Of a stretch of 64,000 nucleotides of DNA, positions 50,139 to 58,972 are shown in pieces. The notes under the pieces are model-generated. The model had not been told where the DNA came from. It made no database searches and was given only the letters and a program-made list of their open reading frames with translations. The position numbers and the translations under genes were made by a program. Positions within the stretch are counted from its first letter, which is position 1, and the number at the start of each line of letters is the position of its first letter. The stretch comes from Streptomyces sp. TG1A-60 (GTDB lineage Bacteria > Actinomycetota > Actinomycetes > Streptomycetales > Streptomycetaceae). The stretch spans positions 3,844,001-3,908,000 of the forward strand of contig NZ_CP147520.1 of assembly GCF_037201975.1 (NCBI RefSeq), written 5' to 3'.

Positions 50139-50168
50139 GGACGGGCGGGAAACCGCCATCAGGATCCC

Positions 50169-50208
50169 GGTGAGGGCCCTGCCGACGCGCGTCGGCAGGG
50201 CCCTCACC
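50169..50208 (+). terminator. 40-bp perfect palindrome ending the cold-shock locus
   Basis: GGTGAGGGCCCTGCCGACGC is followed at once by its reverse complement, giving up to a 20-bp stem. It lies 31 bases after the SCO5918-family stop and is probably a terminator. Confidence 0.75.
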
Positions 50209-50248
50209 GCTGCCGTCTCACCGCTGCCGTCTCACCGCTGCCGTCTCA
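50207..50248. repeat. 14-bp tandem repeat, three copies
   Basis: CCGCTGCCGTCTCA three times without change, followed by a partial fourth (CCGCTGTCTC). Adjoins the palindrome. Confidence 0.85.
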
Positions 50249-50339
50249 CCGCTGTCTCGCCGTCCGCTCGCCTCCGGCACGGCGTCGCTGCGGCCCACAG
50301 GCTATCTGCGCCCCCAGAGACTCGAAATCTACTTTCGAC

Positions 50340-50787
50340 AGAGTAGACATTGAGCTTGGTCGCGGTTAGTCTTTTTCTCGTTGACACGGTCAAGCGAGAC
50401 CCGGCAGACACGAACTGGCGGGTTGCAGTACATCAAGTTCGCAGGTCAGTGCGGCTCTGGAGTCCCGAAGCCAAGGTGTTGTCAGTACGGCGACGGGGCT
50501 GAGAGCCGCACTGGGTGGCCCGCAGGTCGAGGGGCCGCCGGCAGCACCACACAGCAGTACCGCAGTAGCAGTTCACCAACAGTTGGTTCAGAGGAAGAAC
50601 GGAGGAGCAGACGCCATCAGGATCGCCCGGCCCGGGAACACTCGGCCGGGTACCGCAAGACCCCGGATTGGAAGGTGGTCCCCGGTCACGCAGCCGCGAT
50701 CCCCGCACCCCCCTTTCTGCAGGGCTGGTAGCGGAAACAGAAGGTCGGCACAGCATTAGGGCCGACAGATGGTGTTGAATTTCCTTC
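50340..50787 (+). ncRNA. Candidate structured RNA or regulatory leader upstream of a MerR-like gene
   Basis: A 450-base region with no gene but strong RNA-like symmetry. CAGTGCGGCTCT (50447-50458) pairs perfectly with AGAGCCGCACTG (50502-50513), enclosing 43 bases. GTCGGC and GCCGAC close a smaller hairpin around 50735-50757. A possible -35 TTGACA stands at 50382-50387. The region ends with the terminator-like hairpin at 50788-50819, just before the MerR-like gene. It could be a leader with attenuation or an independent small RNA. I cannot match it to a named riboswitch class. Confidence 0.45.
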
Positions 50788-50819
50788 GGGGCCCTGGTGC
50801 CGTACGGCACCAGGGCCCC
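50788..50819 (+). terminator. 14-bp terminator or attenuator before the MerR-like gene
   Basis: GGGGCCCTGGTGCC, GTAC, GGCACCAGGGCCCC: perfect stem 26 bases before the ATG of the next gene. Its place between the candidate RNA and the gene fits attenuation or the end of a separate RNA. Confidence 0.6.
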
Positions 50820-50844
50820 TCGACGCGTTGCACGACGAGGTGAC

Positions 50845-51198
50845 ATGACAGCAGATACCCCCCTCAGTGGTCGTCTGGATGACGACGACTACCCCGCATA
50901 CACGATGGGGCGGGCCGCCGAGATGCTCGGCACCACCCCGGCCTTCCTCCGAGCCATCGGTGAGGCCCGGCTGATCACTCCGCTGCGCTCGGAGGGCGGA
51001 CACCGCCGGTACTCCCGCTACCAACTGCGGATCGCCGCGCGTGCCCGCGAGCTCGTCGACAGGGGCACCCCGATCGACGCCGCTTGCCGCATCGTCATCC
51101 TTGAGGACCAGCTTGAGGAAGCCCAGCGCATCAACGCCGAGTACCGCCGTCGTGCCGGGCACGAGGTATCCGGCAGTTCCGCTCCCGGTTCCGGCTGA
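50845..51198 (+). CDS. MerR-like helix-turn-helix regulator
   Basis: A 117-residue protein: [80 protein letters not shown]. The helix-turn-helix and wing ([12 protein letters not shown]) are intact; the following helix AACRIVxLEDQLxEAxRxN is a dimerisation coiled coil. No effector domain, as in small BldC/HspR-like members. ATG 50845 has GACGAGGTGAC upstream. The long structured leader suggests post-transcriptional control. Confidence 0.87.
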   Translation: MTADTPLSGRLDDDDYPAYTMGRAAEMLGTTPAFLRAIGEARLITPLRSEGGHRRYSRYQLRIAARARELVDRGTPIDAACRIVILEDQLEEAQRINAEYRRRAGHEVSGSSAPGSG

Positions 51199-51237
51199 CT
51201 GCCCGCGCCGCTCCCCGGAGACCGGCCCAGGGCGTGG

Positions 51238-52386
51238 TCAGTCGCGGGGGATGCGGCCCTTGCTGCGCATGGCGGTGCGGACCCGGTGTTCGGCCAGGGC
51301 GCGGCCGGCGGCGTGGGGGGTGACGTCTCGGCGGTGGGCCTCGTCGAGGACGGTGACCGTGTTGGCGCGCAGCCTGGTCGAGATCGTCTCGAAGATGGCG
51401 GGGGTGTCGGGGCGGAAGCCGGAGTGGCGGGCGTCCATCGCGAAGGCGGCGGCGACGACGCCTCCGGCGTTGGCGATGAAGTCGGGGAGCACCGTGATGC
51501 CGCGCTCGGCGAGGATGCCCTGGGCCTCGGCGGAAGTGGGCAGGTTGGCGCCTTCGACGACGAGCTTGGCCTTGATCTCCTGCGCGGTGGTGCGGTCGAT
51601 GACGTCCTGCAGGGCGGCGGGCACCAGGATGTCGCAGTCCACGGTGAGTTCCGCGCCGGAGGCGAGCGCGGTGCCCTGGGCGGGGAGGGTGACGAAGTGG
51701 TCGCCGTGCTCCTCGCGGGCCGTCAGGAGGTCGTCGACATCGAGTCCGCCGGGGTCGTGCAGCGCCCCGTGGGCGGTGGAGACCGCCACGACGGTGGCGC
51801 CCAGCTCGGCGCATCGCCTGGCAACCGCGCTGCCGACGGCGCCGAAACCCTGGATCGCGACGCGGGCTCCGGCCAGGGGCAGGCCCAGGTGGCGGGCCGC
51901 GGCGTCCGTGGCCTCGGCGACTCCGTATCCGGTGACGCCGAGCTTGTCGTACGCGACACCGCCGAGGTGTTCGGGGGTACCGACGGCGGCCCCCCGGTCG
52001 CCGAGTTCGTCCTGGATGATGGCGGCGTCACTCTCGGTCAGCCCCATGTCGAGCCCCATCACGTACTCGCGGGGCACCTCGTTGGACAGGGCGCGGGCGA
52101 ACGCGCGCAGGACGGCCTCCTTGTCGCGGGCGGCCGGGTCGGCGGCTATGCCGGCCTTGGCGCCGCCGTAGAAGAGGTCGACACCGGCCCACTTCCACGT
52201 CATGACCCGGGCGAGGCGGGCCACCTCGCCGACCGTCACCCGCGGGCTCATGCGGGTTCCGCCCTTGCCCATGCCCCGGGCCGTGTTGTCGATGACCAGG
52301 ACGCCCTTCATGCCGGTGCGCCGGTGCGAGACGACGACGATCTTCTCGGGGCCCCAGTCGTCGACGAGGGAGAGTGCGTCAGTCAC
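51238..52386 (-). CDS. Glu/Leu/Phe/Val-type amino acid dehydrogenase
   Basis: A 382-residue NAD(P)-dependent dehydrogenase that deaminates an L-amino acid to a 2-oxo acid. The substrate domain has GMGKGGTRMSPRVTV and WKWAGVDLFYGGAKAGIAAD with the catalytic Lys; the Rossmann domain has VAIQGFGAVGSAVARRCAEL; IANAGGVVAAAFAM follows. GTG at 52386 overlaps the stop of the D-2-hydroxyglutarate dehydrogenase-like gene by eight bases, so the two enzymes are co-translated. In this cluster it could convert 2-aminoadipate to 2-oxoadipate or regenerate glutamate; family members differ in specificity, so this is inference. Confidence 0.88.
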   Translation of the reverse strand: MTDALSLVDDWGPEKIVVVSHRRTGMKGVLVIDNTARGMGKGGTRMSPRVTVGEVARLARVMTWKWAGVDLFYGGAKAGIAADPAARDKEAVLRAFARALSNEVPREYVMGLDMGLTESDAAIIQDELGDRGAAVGTPEHLGGVAYDKLGVTGYGVAEATDAAARHLGLPLAGARVAIQGFGAVGSAVARRCAELGATVVAVSTAHGALHDPGGLDVDDLLTAREEHGDHFVTLPAQGTALASGAELTVDCDILVPAALQDVIDRTTAQEIKAKLVVEGANLPTSAEAQGILAERGITVLPDFIANAGGVVAAAFAMDARHSGFRPDTPAIFETISTRLRANTVTVLDEAHRRDVTPHAAGRALAEHRVRTAMRSKGRIPRD

Positions 52387-55333
52387 GGGTGGGTTCCTTG
52401 TCGGTATCGGTGGCGGGCAGCGCGCGGGCGATGAGCTGTGCGAGGTGGGTGCCGGTCCGGTCGGTCCGCTGGGCGATCTGGGTACGGCAGCTGAATCCGT
52501 CGGCGAGGATGTGCGTGTCCGGGGCGGCGGAGCGTACGGCGGGGAGCAGGACCTGTTCGCCCGCCGCCACGGAGAGGTCGTAGTGGCCGCGTTCGAAGCC
52601 GAAGTTGCCGGCCAGGCCGCAGCACCCGGAGGCGAGCGTGGTGTTGTCGACGCCCATCCGGTGCAGCAGGGCGCTGTCGGCGCCGAAGCCGGAGGTCGCG
52701 TGCTGGTGGCAGTGTGTCTGGCTGATCGAGTGGGCGTCGACGCGCGGGGGCTGCCAGTCGGGGGCTCGCTGGACGAGGAGTTCGGCCAGGGTGACGGTGG
52801 CGTCGGCGAGGGCGCGGGCACGGGCGCGCACCTGGTCGAGGTCGTCACCGTCGCCGTCGAGGAGTTCGGGGAGGTCGGTCCTGAGCGTCGCCGTGCAGCT
52901 GGGTTCCAGGCCGACGACCGGCAGGCCGGCCTCGATCGCGGGGGTCAGGGCGGTGAGGGTGCGCCGCGCGACGCGGCGGGCGACGCCGAGTTGACCGGTG
53001 GTGACCCAGGTCAGTCCGCAGCACTGGGTACCGTCCGGGACCCGGACGCGGAAGCCGGCGTTCTCCAGCACGGCGACCCCGGCCCGGAGGACCTCGGGCG
53101 TGAGGTGGTTGTTGAAGGAGTCGACCCAGAGCATCACCGGGCCGCGTCCGCCGTCTCCCCGGGGAGTGCGCCGGCGGAACCAGCTCAGGAAGGTCTCGTC
53201 CGCGAAGCGCGGGATCTCACGCCGGCCGTCGATGCCGCCGAGCCGCTTGACGGCGGGCGCCAGCCGGGAGCCGGTGAGGGAGTTGACCAGTCGCGGCATC
53301 CTCGCGGCCAGGCGGGACAGCAGCGGCAGCCAGCCCATCGTGTAGTGGGAGGCGGGCCGGACGCGGCCCTTGTAGTGGTGGTGCAGGAACTCCGACTTGT
53401 ACGTGGCCATGTCCACCCCGACCGGGCAGTCCACGCTGCACCCCTTGCAGGACAGGCACAGGTCGAGGACGTCGCGGACCTCGGTCGACCGCCAGCCGTC
53501 GGTGATCACCTCGCCCTGGGTCATCTCGTACAGCAGGCGGGCGCGGCCCCGGGTGGAGTCCTTCTCGTCGAGGGTGACCCGGTAGCTGGGGCACATGACG
53601 TCACCGCCAGGGGCGGCCGTACGGCACTTGCCGACGCCGACGCAGCGGCGGGTGGCCTTGGCGAAGTCGCCGTCGTCGGCGTGGAAGGCGAAGCCCTTCC
53701 TCACCGAGGTCAGGGGCAGCGGGGTCCGGTGCGGGCTGACCCGCAGGTTGCCGTCCAGGGGCAGCGGTCGCACGATCATGCCGGGGTTGAGGCCGTTGTC
53801 GGGGTCCCAGACGTTCTTGAACTCCTCGAACAGGGCGATGACCTCCGGCCCGTACATGAGCGGCAGCAGTTCGGAGCGGGCCTGGCCGTCGCCGTGTTCG
53901 CCGGAGAGCGAGCCGCCGTGTGCGGCGATCAGCTTCGCGGCGTCGGTGACGAAGGCGCGGAACACGGCGGTGCCCCGTCCGGTGGTGAAGTCGAAGTCGA
54001 TACGGACGTGCAGACAGCCCTCGCCGAAGTGCCCGTAGACCGCGCCCCGGAGGTCGTACCGCTGGAGCAGTTGGGTGAACTGGCGCAGGTAGGGGCCCAG
54101 TCGGCCGGGAGGGACGGCCGCGTCCTCCCAGCCGGGCCAGGCTTCGGCGCCGTCGGGCGTGCGCGTGGCCAGGCCCGCTCCGTCCTCACGGATCCGCCAC
54201 AGCCGTCGGGCACGGTCGGGATCGGTGACGACCTCGCTGCCGGTGAAGCCCGTGGACTGCCGGGCGGTCTCGGCGAGTTCGGTGGCACGGAGGGGCAACT
54301 CGTCTGCCGTACCGCCGAGTTCGGCGAAGAGCCAGGCCCGTGCGGCGGGCAGGGTGTCGATCGTGGCCCGGGTCTCGGGGCGGGTGACGATGTCGGTCAG
54401 TGCCTGGTCGAGTCCTTCCAGCGCGAGCGGCCGGTGCTCCAGCAGGGCGGGTACGGCGTCGGCCGCGGCGCCGGCGTCCTGGAAGCCGAGGACCACCAGA
54501 GCACGGGCGGGGGGCGGGGAGATCAGGCGGACGGTCGCCGAGAGGACGACGGCGAGCGTGCCCTCGCTGCCGACCAGGGCCCGGGCGAGGTTGAAGCGGC
54601 GCTCGGGCAGCAGGTGTTCCAGCGCGTAGCCCGACACCTGTCGGGGGAACCGCCCCAGTTTCGTACGCAGCGCGGCCAGGTTGTCCTGGGCGAGCCGGTG
54701 CAGGGACGCGATCAGTCGCCCCCGGTCGTCGCCGACGGCGATCGCCTCGTCGATCTCCCGCCGGGTCATCTCGCCGAGCCGCACCACCGTGCCCCGGTAG
54801 GTGACCACGTCGAGTTCCAGGACGTTGTCGGCGGTGCGTCCCCAGGCCAGGGAGTGCGATCCGCAGGCGTTGTTGCCGATCATGCCGCCGAGCGTGCAGC
54901 GGCTGTGGGTGGAGGGGTCGGCGCCGAAGAGGAGGCCGTGGCCGGAGGCCGCCCGCTGCAGATCGTCCAGGACGATGCCCGGCTCCACCGTGGCCGTCCG
55001 TGCTCCCGGGTCCAGCGCGAGCAGCCGGTTGAAGCAGCGGGAGAAATCGAGGATCACGCCCGGCCCCACCGCCTGGCCGGAGGTACTGGTGCCGGCTCCG
55101 CGCGAGGTGACCGGCACCCCCAGACGGCGGCACACGGCGAGGGTGTTGAGCACGTGCCGCCGGTGCCGGGGGAACACCACCGCCAGCGGGACCTGACGGT
55201 AGTTGGAGGCGTCGGCCGAGTACTGCGCCCGGCGGCCGGCGTCACCGGCGACCTCGCCACAGTCCCCGCGGGCGAGGGCCGCGGCCACAGCCGCCGCGTC
55301 GACGCCGCCGCGCTCCCGCGCTGTCATGGTCAC
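52379..55333 (-). CDS. FAD/Fe-S D-2-hydroxyglutarate dehydrogenase (YdiJ-like)
   Basis: A 984-residue enzyme with four parts: FAD-binding domain of the VAO type (VTSRGAGTSTSGQAVGPGVI, TLGGMIGNNACGSHSLAWGR), FAD-linked oxidase C-domain (RYDLRGAVYGHFGEGCLHVR, GSLSGEHGDGQARSELLPLM), an Fe-S domain (CLSCKGCSVDCPVGVD and CRTAAPGGDVMCPSYR) and two CCG domains (DGTQCCGLTW, LASGCCGLAGNFGFERGHYD). Length and order match E. coli YdiJ, which oxidises D-2-hydroxyglutarate to 2-oxoglutarate. This fits with HglS in the nearby operon, whose product is D-2-hydroxyglutarate. Start GTG 55333 (or ATG 55327) after AAGGAG. Confidence 0.88.
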   Translation of the reverse strand: MTMTARERGGVDAAAVAAALARGDCGEVAGDAGRRAQYSADASNYRQVPLAVVFPRHRRHVLNTLAVCRRLGVPVTSRGAGTSTSGQAVGPGVILDFSRCFNRLLALDPGARTATVEPGIVLDDLQRAASGHGLLFGADPSTHSRCTLGGMIGNNACGSHSLAWGRTADNVLELDVVTYRGTVVRLGEMTRREIDEAIAVGDDRGRLIASLHRLAQDNLAALRTKLGRFPRQVSGYALEHLLPERRFNLARALVGSEGTLAVVLSATVRLISPPPARALVVLGFQDAGAAADAVPALLEHRPLALEGLDQALTDIVTRPETRATIDTLPAARAWLFAELGGTADELPLRATELAETARQSTGFTGSEVVTDPDRARRLWRIREDGAGLATRTPDGAEAWPGWEDAAVPPGRLGPYLRQFTQLLQRYDLRGAVYGHFGEGCLHVRIDFDFTTGRGTAVFRAFVTDAAKLIAAHGGSLSGEHGDGQARSELLPLMYGPEVIALFEEFKNVWDPDNGLNPGMIVRPLPLDGNLRVSPHRTPLPLTSVRKGFAFHADDGDFAKATRRCVGVGKCRTAAPGGDVMCPSYRVTLDEKDSTRGRARLLYEMTQGEVITDGWRSTEVRDVLDLCLSCKGCSVDCPVGVDMATYKSEFLHHHYKGRVRPASHYTMGWLPLLSRLAARMPRLVNSLTGSRLAPAVKRLGGIDGRREIPRFADETFLSWFRRRTPRGDGGRGPVMLWVDSFNNHLTPEVLRAGVAVLENAGFRVRVPDGTQCCGLTWVTTGQLGVARRVARRTLTALTPAIEAGLPVVGLEPSCTATLRTDLPELLDGDGDDLDQVRARARALADATVTLAELLVQRAPDWQPPRVDAHSISQTHCHQHATSGFGADSALLHRMGVDNTTLASGCCGLAGNFGFERGHYDLSVAAGEQVLLPAVRSAAPDTHILADGFSCRTQIAQRTDRTGTHLAQLIARALPATDTDKEPTRD

Positions 55334-55547
55334 CGGGCTCGCTCCTTCGCGCTCACAGGCCCTCGGCCCTCCCTGCTCGGCCGGCCCTGGTTCTCCCCAC
55401 GGGTGGGTCCGTCCTCCCCACGATGTAGGTCCGGCAGGTCGCCCACAAGAGCCAGAGGAGCGACAGAATCGACGCTCCAGGGCAAAGAACGCTTACGCTC
55501 GCTCCCCGGCCCCGCCCGCCCCGCCCGCTCTCTGCCAGGAGTCCGCG

Positions 55548-56462
55548 TTGCTGAAACCCCTGCACCTGCTCACGCTGAGGGCGGTGCTCCGCGGCGGCTC
55601 GTTCGCGATCGCCGCCCGCGATCTCGGCTACACCGCGTCGGCGGTCTCCCAGCAGATCTCCGCCCTGGAGAGGGAGACCGGGCTCGTGCTGTTCGAGCGG
55701 GAGGCGCACGGGGTCCGTCCGACGGCCGCGGCGCACCGCCTCGTCGACCTCAGCGATCACGCACTGGCCGCCCTCGACGACCTGGACCGGCACGTGCGGG
55801 AGCTGGCCACCGGTGTCACCGGCCGGCTGCGGCTGGGCAGCTTTCCCACGGCCGGCGTCAGGCTCGTACCGTCCGCCCTGTCGGCGTTCACCGAAAGCCG
55901 CCCCCGCGCCCAGATCCAGCTGGAGGAGGGCGAGCCCGAGGAACTGGTCGCCGCACTCGGCAGCGGTGACCTGGACATCGCCCTGGTGTACGAGTACGGA
56001 CTCAGCCCCCGCCGGTGGCCCGGCTCTCTGGTCCGCCACCGGCTGCTGCGGGAAGACCTCGCCCTGCTCCGCGCCCGCGACAGCGGCCTGAGCGCACAAC
56101 TTCCCCGCCTCTCCCGGGCCCGCTGGATCACCAGCCGCGAGGACACCGCGGGCGCGGAGTCACTCGTCCGGCTGTGCGCGGCGGCCGGGTTCGAGGCCAC
56201 GATCGCCTTCCGCAGCAACAACTACGACGTCGTACGGGAGCTGGTGTCCGCCGGACTGGGAGTGGCGGTGGTACCGGCGCTCGGACACGCCCCGAGCGAC
56301 ACCGTCGAGGCCACCCGGCTCACCCAGCGCTCCGCGCACCGCACCGTGCTGGCCCTGCACCGCCGCGAGAACAGCAATCCGCTGCTGGCCACCATGCTGG
56401 ACTCGCTGCGGCGGGCCATACCCGTGGACGAGCCGTTTCTGCACCCGGCCGAACCGACGTGA
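55548..56462 (+). CDS. LysR-family regulator 1
   Basis: A 304-residue regulator: HTH (LLTLRAVLRGGSFAIAARDL, GYTASAVSQQISALERETGL) and effector domain (GRLRLGSFPTAGVRLVPSAL, GDLDIALVYEYGLSPRRWPG, FRSNNYDVVRELVSAGLGVA). TTG at 55548 with AGGAG 7-8 bases before is the start; the upstream open frame lies in the divergent gap. It is divergent from the dehydrogenase pair (52379-55333 and 51238-52386) and is the obvious candidate for their control. Confidence 0.88.
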   Translation: MLKPLHLLTLRAVLRGGSFAIAARDLGYTASAVSQQISALERETGLVLFEREAHGVRPTAAAHRLVDLSDHALAALDDLDRHVRELATGVTGRLRLGSFPTAGVRLVPSALSAFTESRPRAQIQLEEGEPEELVAALGSGDLDIALVYEYGLSPRRWPGSLVRHRLLREDLALLRARDSGLSAQLPRLSRARWITSREDTAGAESLVRLCAAAGFEATIAFRSNNYDVVRELVSAGLGVAVVPALGHAPSDTVEATRLTQRSAHRTVLALHRRENSNPLLATMLDSLRRAIPVDEPFLHPAEPT

Positions 56463-56643
56463 CGGATCCGCGCGACCCTGCCTGCGGAGTCCTCGGGCGC
56501 GGCTGTGCCCGCAGGGTCCTCCGGCGCGCCCCTCCCCCCGGCGCGCCCCCCGGCGCGCCCCCTGTCTCCGGCGCGCCCCTGTCGGCGCAGCCTCCTCGGT
56601 ACCCGGCTCCGCGTCCGCCTCGCGGCATCGCGCCCTCGCGGCC

Positions 56644-57558
56644 TCACGCCGAGGTGTCGCGCCGGGCTCCGGCCACCGTGCGCAGGACGTCGACCAGTGC
56701 CGCCACCGTGGGCCGGCGCCGGGCGGAGGAACGGAACACCACGACGATGTGCCGCTCGACCGTCTCGCGCAGCCGCACCACGTCGACGTGCGAGGCGCGC
56801 AGTCTGAGCATCAGATCCGTCACCGTGCTCACCCCGATACCCGCCTCGACCAGCGCCAGGGTGGCCGCGGTGTCCGTCACCTGGTGCCGTACATCCGGCT
56901 CGACGCCCGCCCGGCGGCACGCGGTGCGCACGGCGCGGCCGTAGTAGCTGTCAACCGACGGCAGGATCCACCTCAGGTCCCGGGTGTCGGCCAGGGCGAT
57001 CTCCTCCCGGCCGTCCATCGCCCCGGCGGGCACCGCGAGGGAGAACCGCTCCCGGTACAGCCGCGTCACCCGCAGGGCCGGATCGCGCGGGATGGGCACG
57101 TCCGGGTAGTCCAGACCGAGCGCCAGATCCACACCGCCGGAGGCGACGGCGTCGTACACCTCGTCCACGTCCATGTCGCGGCTGCGCACCTCCAGCCCGG
57201 GATGCGCCTCGTGCACCTGGCGCAGGGCCAGCGGCAGGATCTCGGCGGCGGCCGTGGTGAACAGGCCGACCCGCAGCATCCCGGAGACCTCGCCCCGGCT
57301 GCGCTCCAGCGCCTCCACGGCCTCGGCCTCCGTGGACAGGATCCGCTCGGCGTGCCGGGCCAGCGTCAGCCCCGCGTCGGTCAGCTCCACCCGCCGCCCC
57401 ACCCGCCGCAGCAGCTCCATACCGGTGGCCTTCTCCAGCGCCGCGATCTGCTGGGAGACCCCACCGGGGGTGTATCCGAGTGCCTGGGCCACCGCGGTGA
57501 TGGTTCCGCGCCGGGTCAGCTCCACCAGGGAGCGCAGCTGGGAGCTCGTCCAGTCCAT
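56644..57558 (-). CDS. LysR-family regulator 2
   Basis: A 304-residue regulator: MDWTSSQLRSLVELTRRGTI, GYTPGGVSQQIAALEKATGM, then GMLRVGLFTTAAAEILPLAL, GGVDLALGLDYPDVPI, LVEAGIGVSTVTDLMLRLRA. Divergent from the amine oxidase/HglS/ALDH operon; gap of 207 bp with two similar 14-bp sites. It converges with regulator 1. The 180 bp between the two LysR genes contain repeated GGCGCGCC words but no gene. Confidence 0.88.
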   Translation of the reverse strand: MDWTSSQLRSLVELTRRGTITAVAQALGYTPGGVSQQIAALEKATGMELLRRVGRRVELTDAGLTLARHAERILSTEAEAVEALERSRGEVSGMLRVGLFTTAAAEILPLALRQVHEAHPGLEVRSRDMDVDEVYDAVASGGVDLALGLDYPDVPIPRDPALRVTRLYRERFSLAVPAGAMDGREEIALADTRDLRWILPSVDSYYGRAVRTACRRAGVEPDVRHQVTDTAATLALVEAGIGVSTVTDLMLRLRASHVDVVRLRETVERHIVVVFRSSARRRPTVAALVDVLRTVAGARRDTSA

Positions 57559-57566
57559 ATGGAGAA

Positions 57567-57647
57567 GCTAATAGATCAGCGGCACCAACTGTTCATGGAC
57601 GTCAACGGTCGGACTGCGTCACGATGACGGACAGCTAGCTGATCAGC
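57567..57647. promoter_or_regulatory. Paired candidate LysR sites before the catabolic operon
   Basis: GCTAATAGATCAGC (57567-57580) and GCTAGCTGATCAGC (57634-57647) agree at 11 of 14 positions, one next to the regulator start and one nearer the operon. LysR regulators often bind two such sites. Unproven. Confidence 0.35.
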
Positions 57648-57765
57648 GTCCCCCCTCCCCCGACAGACTCCCTGACGGACTCACGCACGGACTCACTGAC
57701 GGCCCAGCCGCGTCCCCGAACGATGTCCCTTCGGCTCAGGCGTCGGCCTCTGGAAGGACACTCTC

Positions 57766-58941
57766 TTGTCCCTCTCCTCCACCTTCCGCACCGTTCCGCC
57801 CGCCGCCGACGTCGTGATCATCGGCGGCGGGGTGATGGGCACCAGCATCGCGTTCCACCTCGCCGAGGCGGGGGTGACCGACATCGTCGTGGTCGAGCGC
57901 GGCGAGCTGTGCGGCGGCAGCTCGGGCAAACCGATCGGCGGCGTGCGCGCCCAGTTCTCCGACCCGCTCAACATCGAACTGGGCAGCCGGAGCCTGCGCG
58001 CCTTCCAGGACTTCCCGCACCGCCCCGGCGCCGACATCCGCCTCGACAGCGTCGGCTACCTCTTCCTGCTCACCACCGACCGGCAGGCCGCGGACTTCGA
58101 GACGTGCGTCGAGGTCCAGAACGGTCTGGACGTGCCCAGCCGCGTGATCACCCCCGGTGAGGCCCTCCGGCTGTGCCCGTACATCAGTACCGAGGGACTC
58201 GTCGCCGCGGTCTACTCACCCACCGACGGCCACGCCCGCCCCGCCCTGGTCGTCCAGGGGTACGCGGACGCGGCGGCCCGCGCCGGCGTCACCTTCGCCA
58301 CCCACACGAGCGTGACCGGCATCGACACCGCCGGCGACCGCGTCACCACCGTGCACACCGACCACGGCCCCGTCTCCTGCTCCACGGTGATCTGCGCGGC
58401 GGGCGCCTGGTCGGGACGGATCGGCGCCATGGCCGGGATCGACCTGCCCGTGCGGCCGGTACGCCGCCAGCTCGCCTTCACCGAGCCGCTCACGCCCCCG
58501 GCACCCCGTATCCCCTTCACCATCGACTTCGCGTCGTCGGCCTACTTCCACAACAGCGACGACGGGCTGCTGTTCGGCCTCGCCGACCCCGGCCAGCCGG
58601 ACGGCTTCGACACCACCTGGACCCCGGAGTGGCTGGAGCTCTTCCGGAACGTCGCACGGCACCGCGCCCCCGCGTTGGCCGACATGGCGACGACCGGCGG
58701 CTGGGCCGGGCTGTACGAGATCACCCCCGACCACAACGCGCTGATCGGACGCTCCGCCGAGCTGCCCGACTTCCTGTACGCCACCGGGTTCTCGGGCCAC
58801 GGCTTCCTGCAGGCCCCGGCCGTCGGCGAGATCCTGCGCGACCTGCACCTGGACCGTACGCCCTTCGTCGACATCTCCCCCCTCAGCGCGGACCGCTTCC
58901 GGACCGGGGCCGAGATCCGTCCCGAGGCCCACGTGGTGTGA
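57766..58941 (+). CDS. FAD-dependent amine oxidase (DAO family), likely L-pipecolate oxidase
   Basis: A 391-residue flavoenzyme: dinucleotide motif DVVIIGGGVMGTSIAFHLAE, GGSSGKPIGGVRAQFSDPLN (flavin loop), and the C-terminal YEITPDHNALIGRSAELPDF, ATGFSGHGFLQAPAVGEI. These mark the sarcosine/D-amino-acid oxidase family. As first gene of an operon with HglS and an ALDH7-type enzyme it would fit oxidation of L-pipecolate to the semialdehyde precursor, like Pseudomonas AmaA, though a different secondary amine is possible. TTG at 57766 follows TGGAAGGA. Confidence 0.82.
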   Translation: MSLSSTFRTVPPAADVVIIGGGVMGTSIAFHLAEAGVTDIVVVERGELCGGSSGKPIGGVRAQFSDPLNIELGSRSLRAFQDFPHRPGADIRLDSVGYLFLLTTDRQAADFETCVEVQNGLDVPSRVITPGEALRLCPYISTEGLVAAVYSPTDGHARPALVVQGYADAAARAGVTFATHTSVTGIDTAGDRVTTVHTDHGPVSCSTVICAAGAWSGRIGAMAGIDLPVRPVRRQLAFTEPLTPPAPRIPFTIDFASSAYFHNSDDGLLFGLADPGQPDGFDTTWTPEWLELFRNVARHRAPALADMATTGGWAGLYEITPDHNALIGRSAELPDFLYATGFSGHGFLQAPAVGEILRDLHLDRTPFVDISPLSADRFRTGAEIRPEAHVV

Positions 58942-58972
58942 GCCCGTCCCCGTTCGAAAGGCAGACCCTTCC

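Noticed and set aside
50459..50530. TPP-riboswitch-like words (GGGGCTGAGAG)
   Set aside because: The essential second element (CTGATC...GGGTAATGCC-like) is absent and the neighbouring gene is a regulator, not a thiamine gene.
52202..55969. A 1255-codon open frame on the plus strand
   Set aside because: It lies antisense to the D-2-hydroxyglutarate dehydrogenase and amino-acid dehydrogenase genes, has no domains, and results from GC-rich codon bias.
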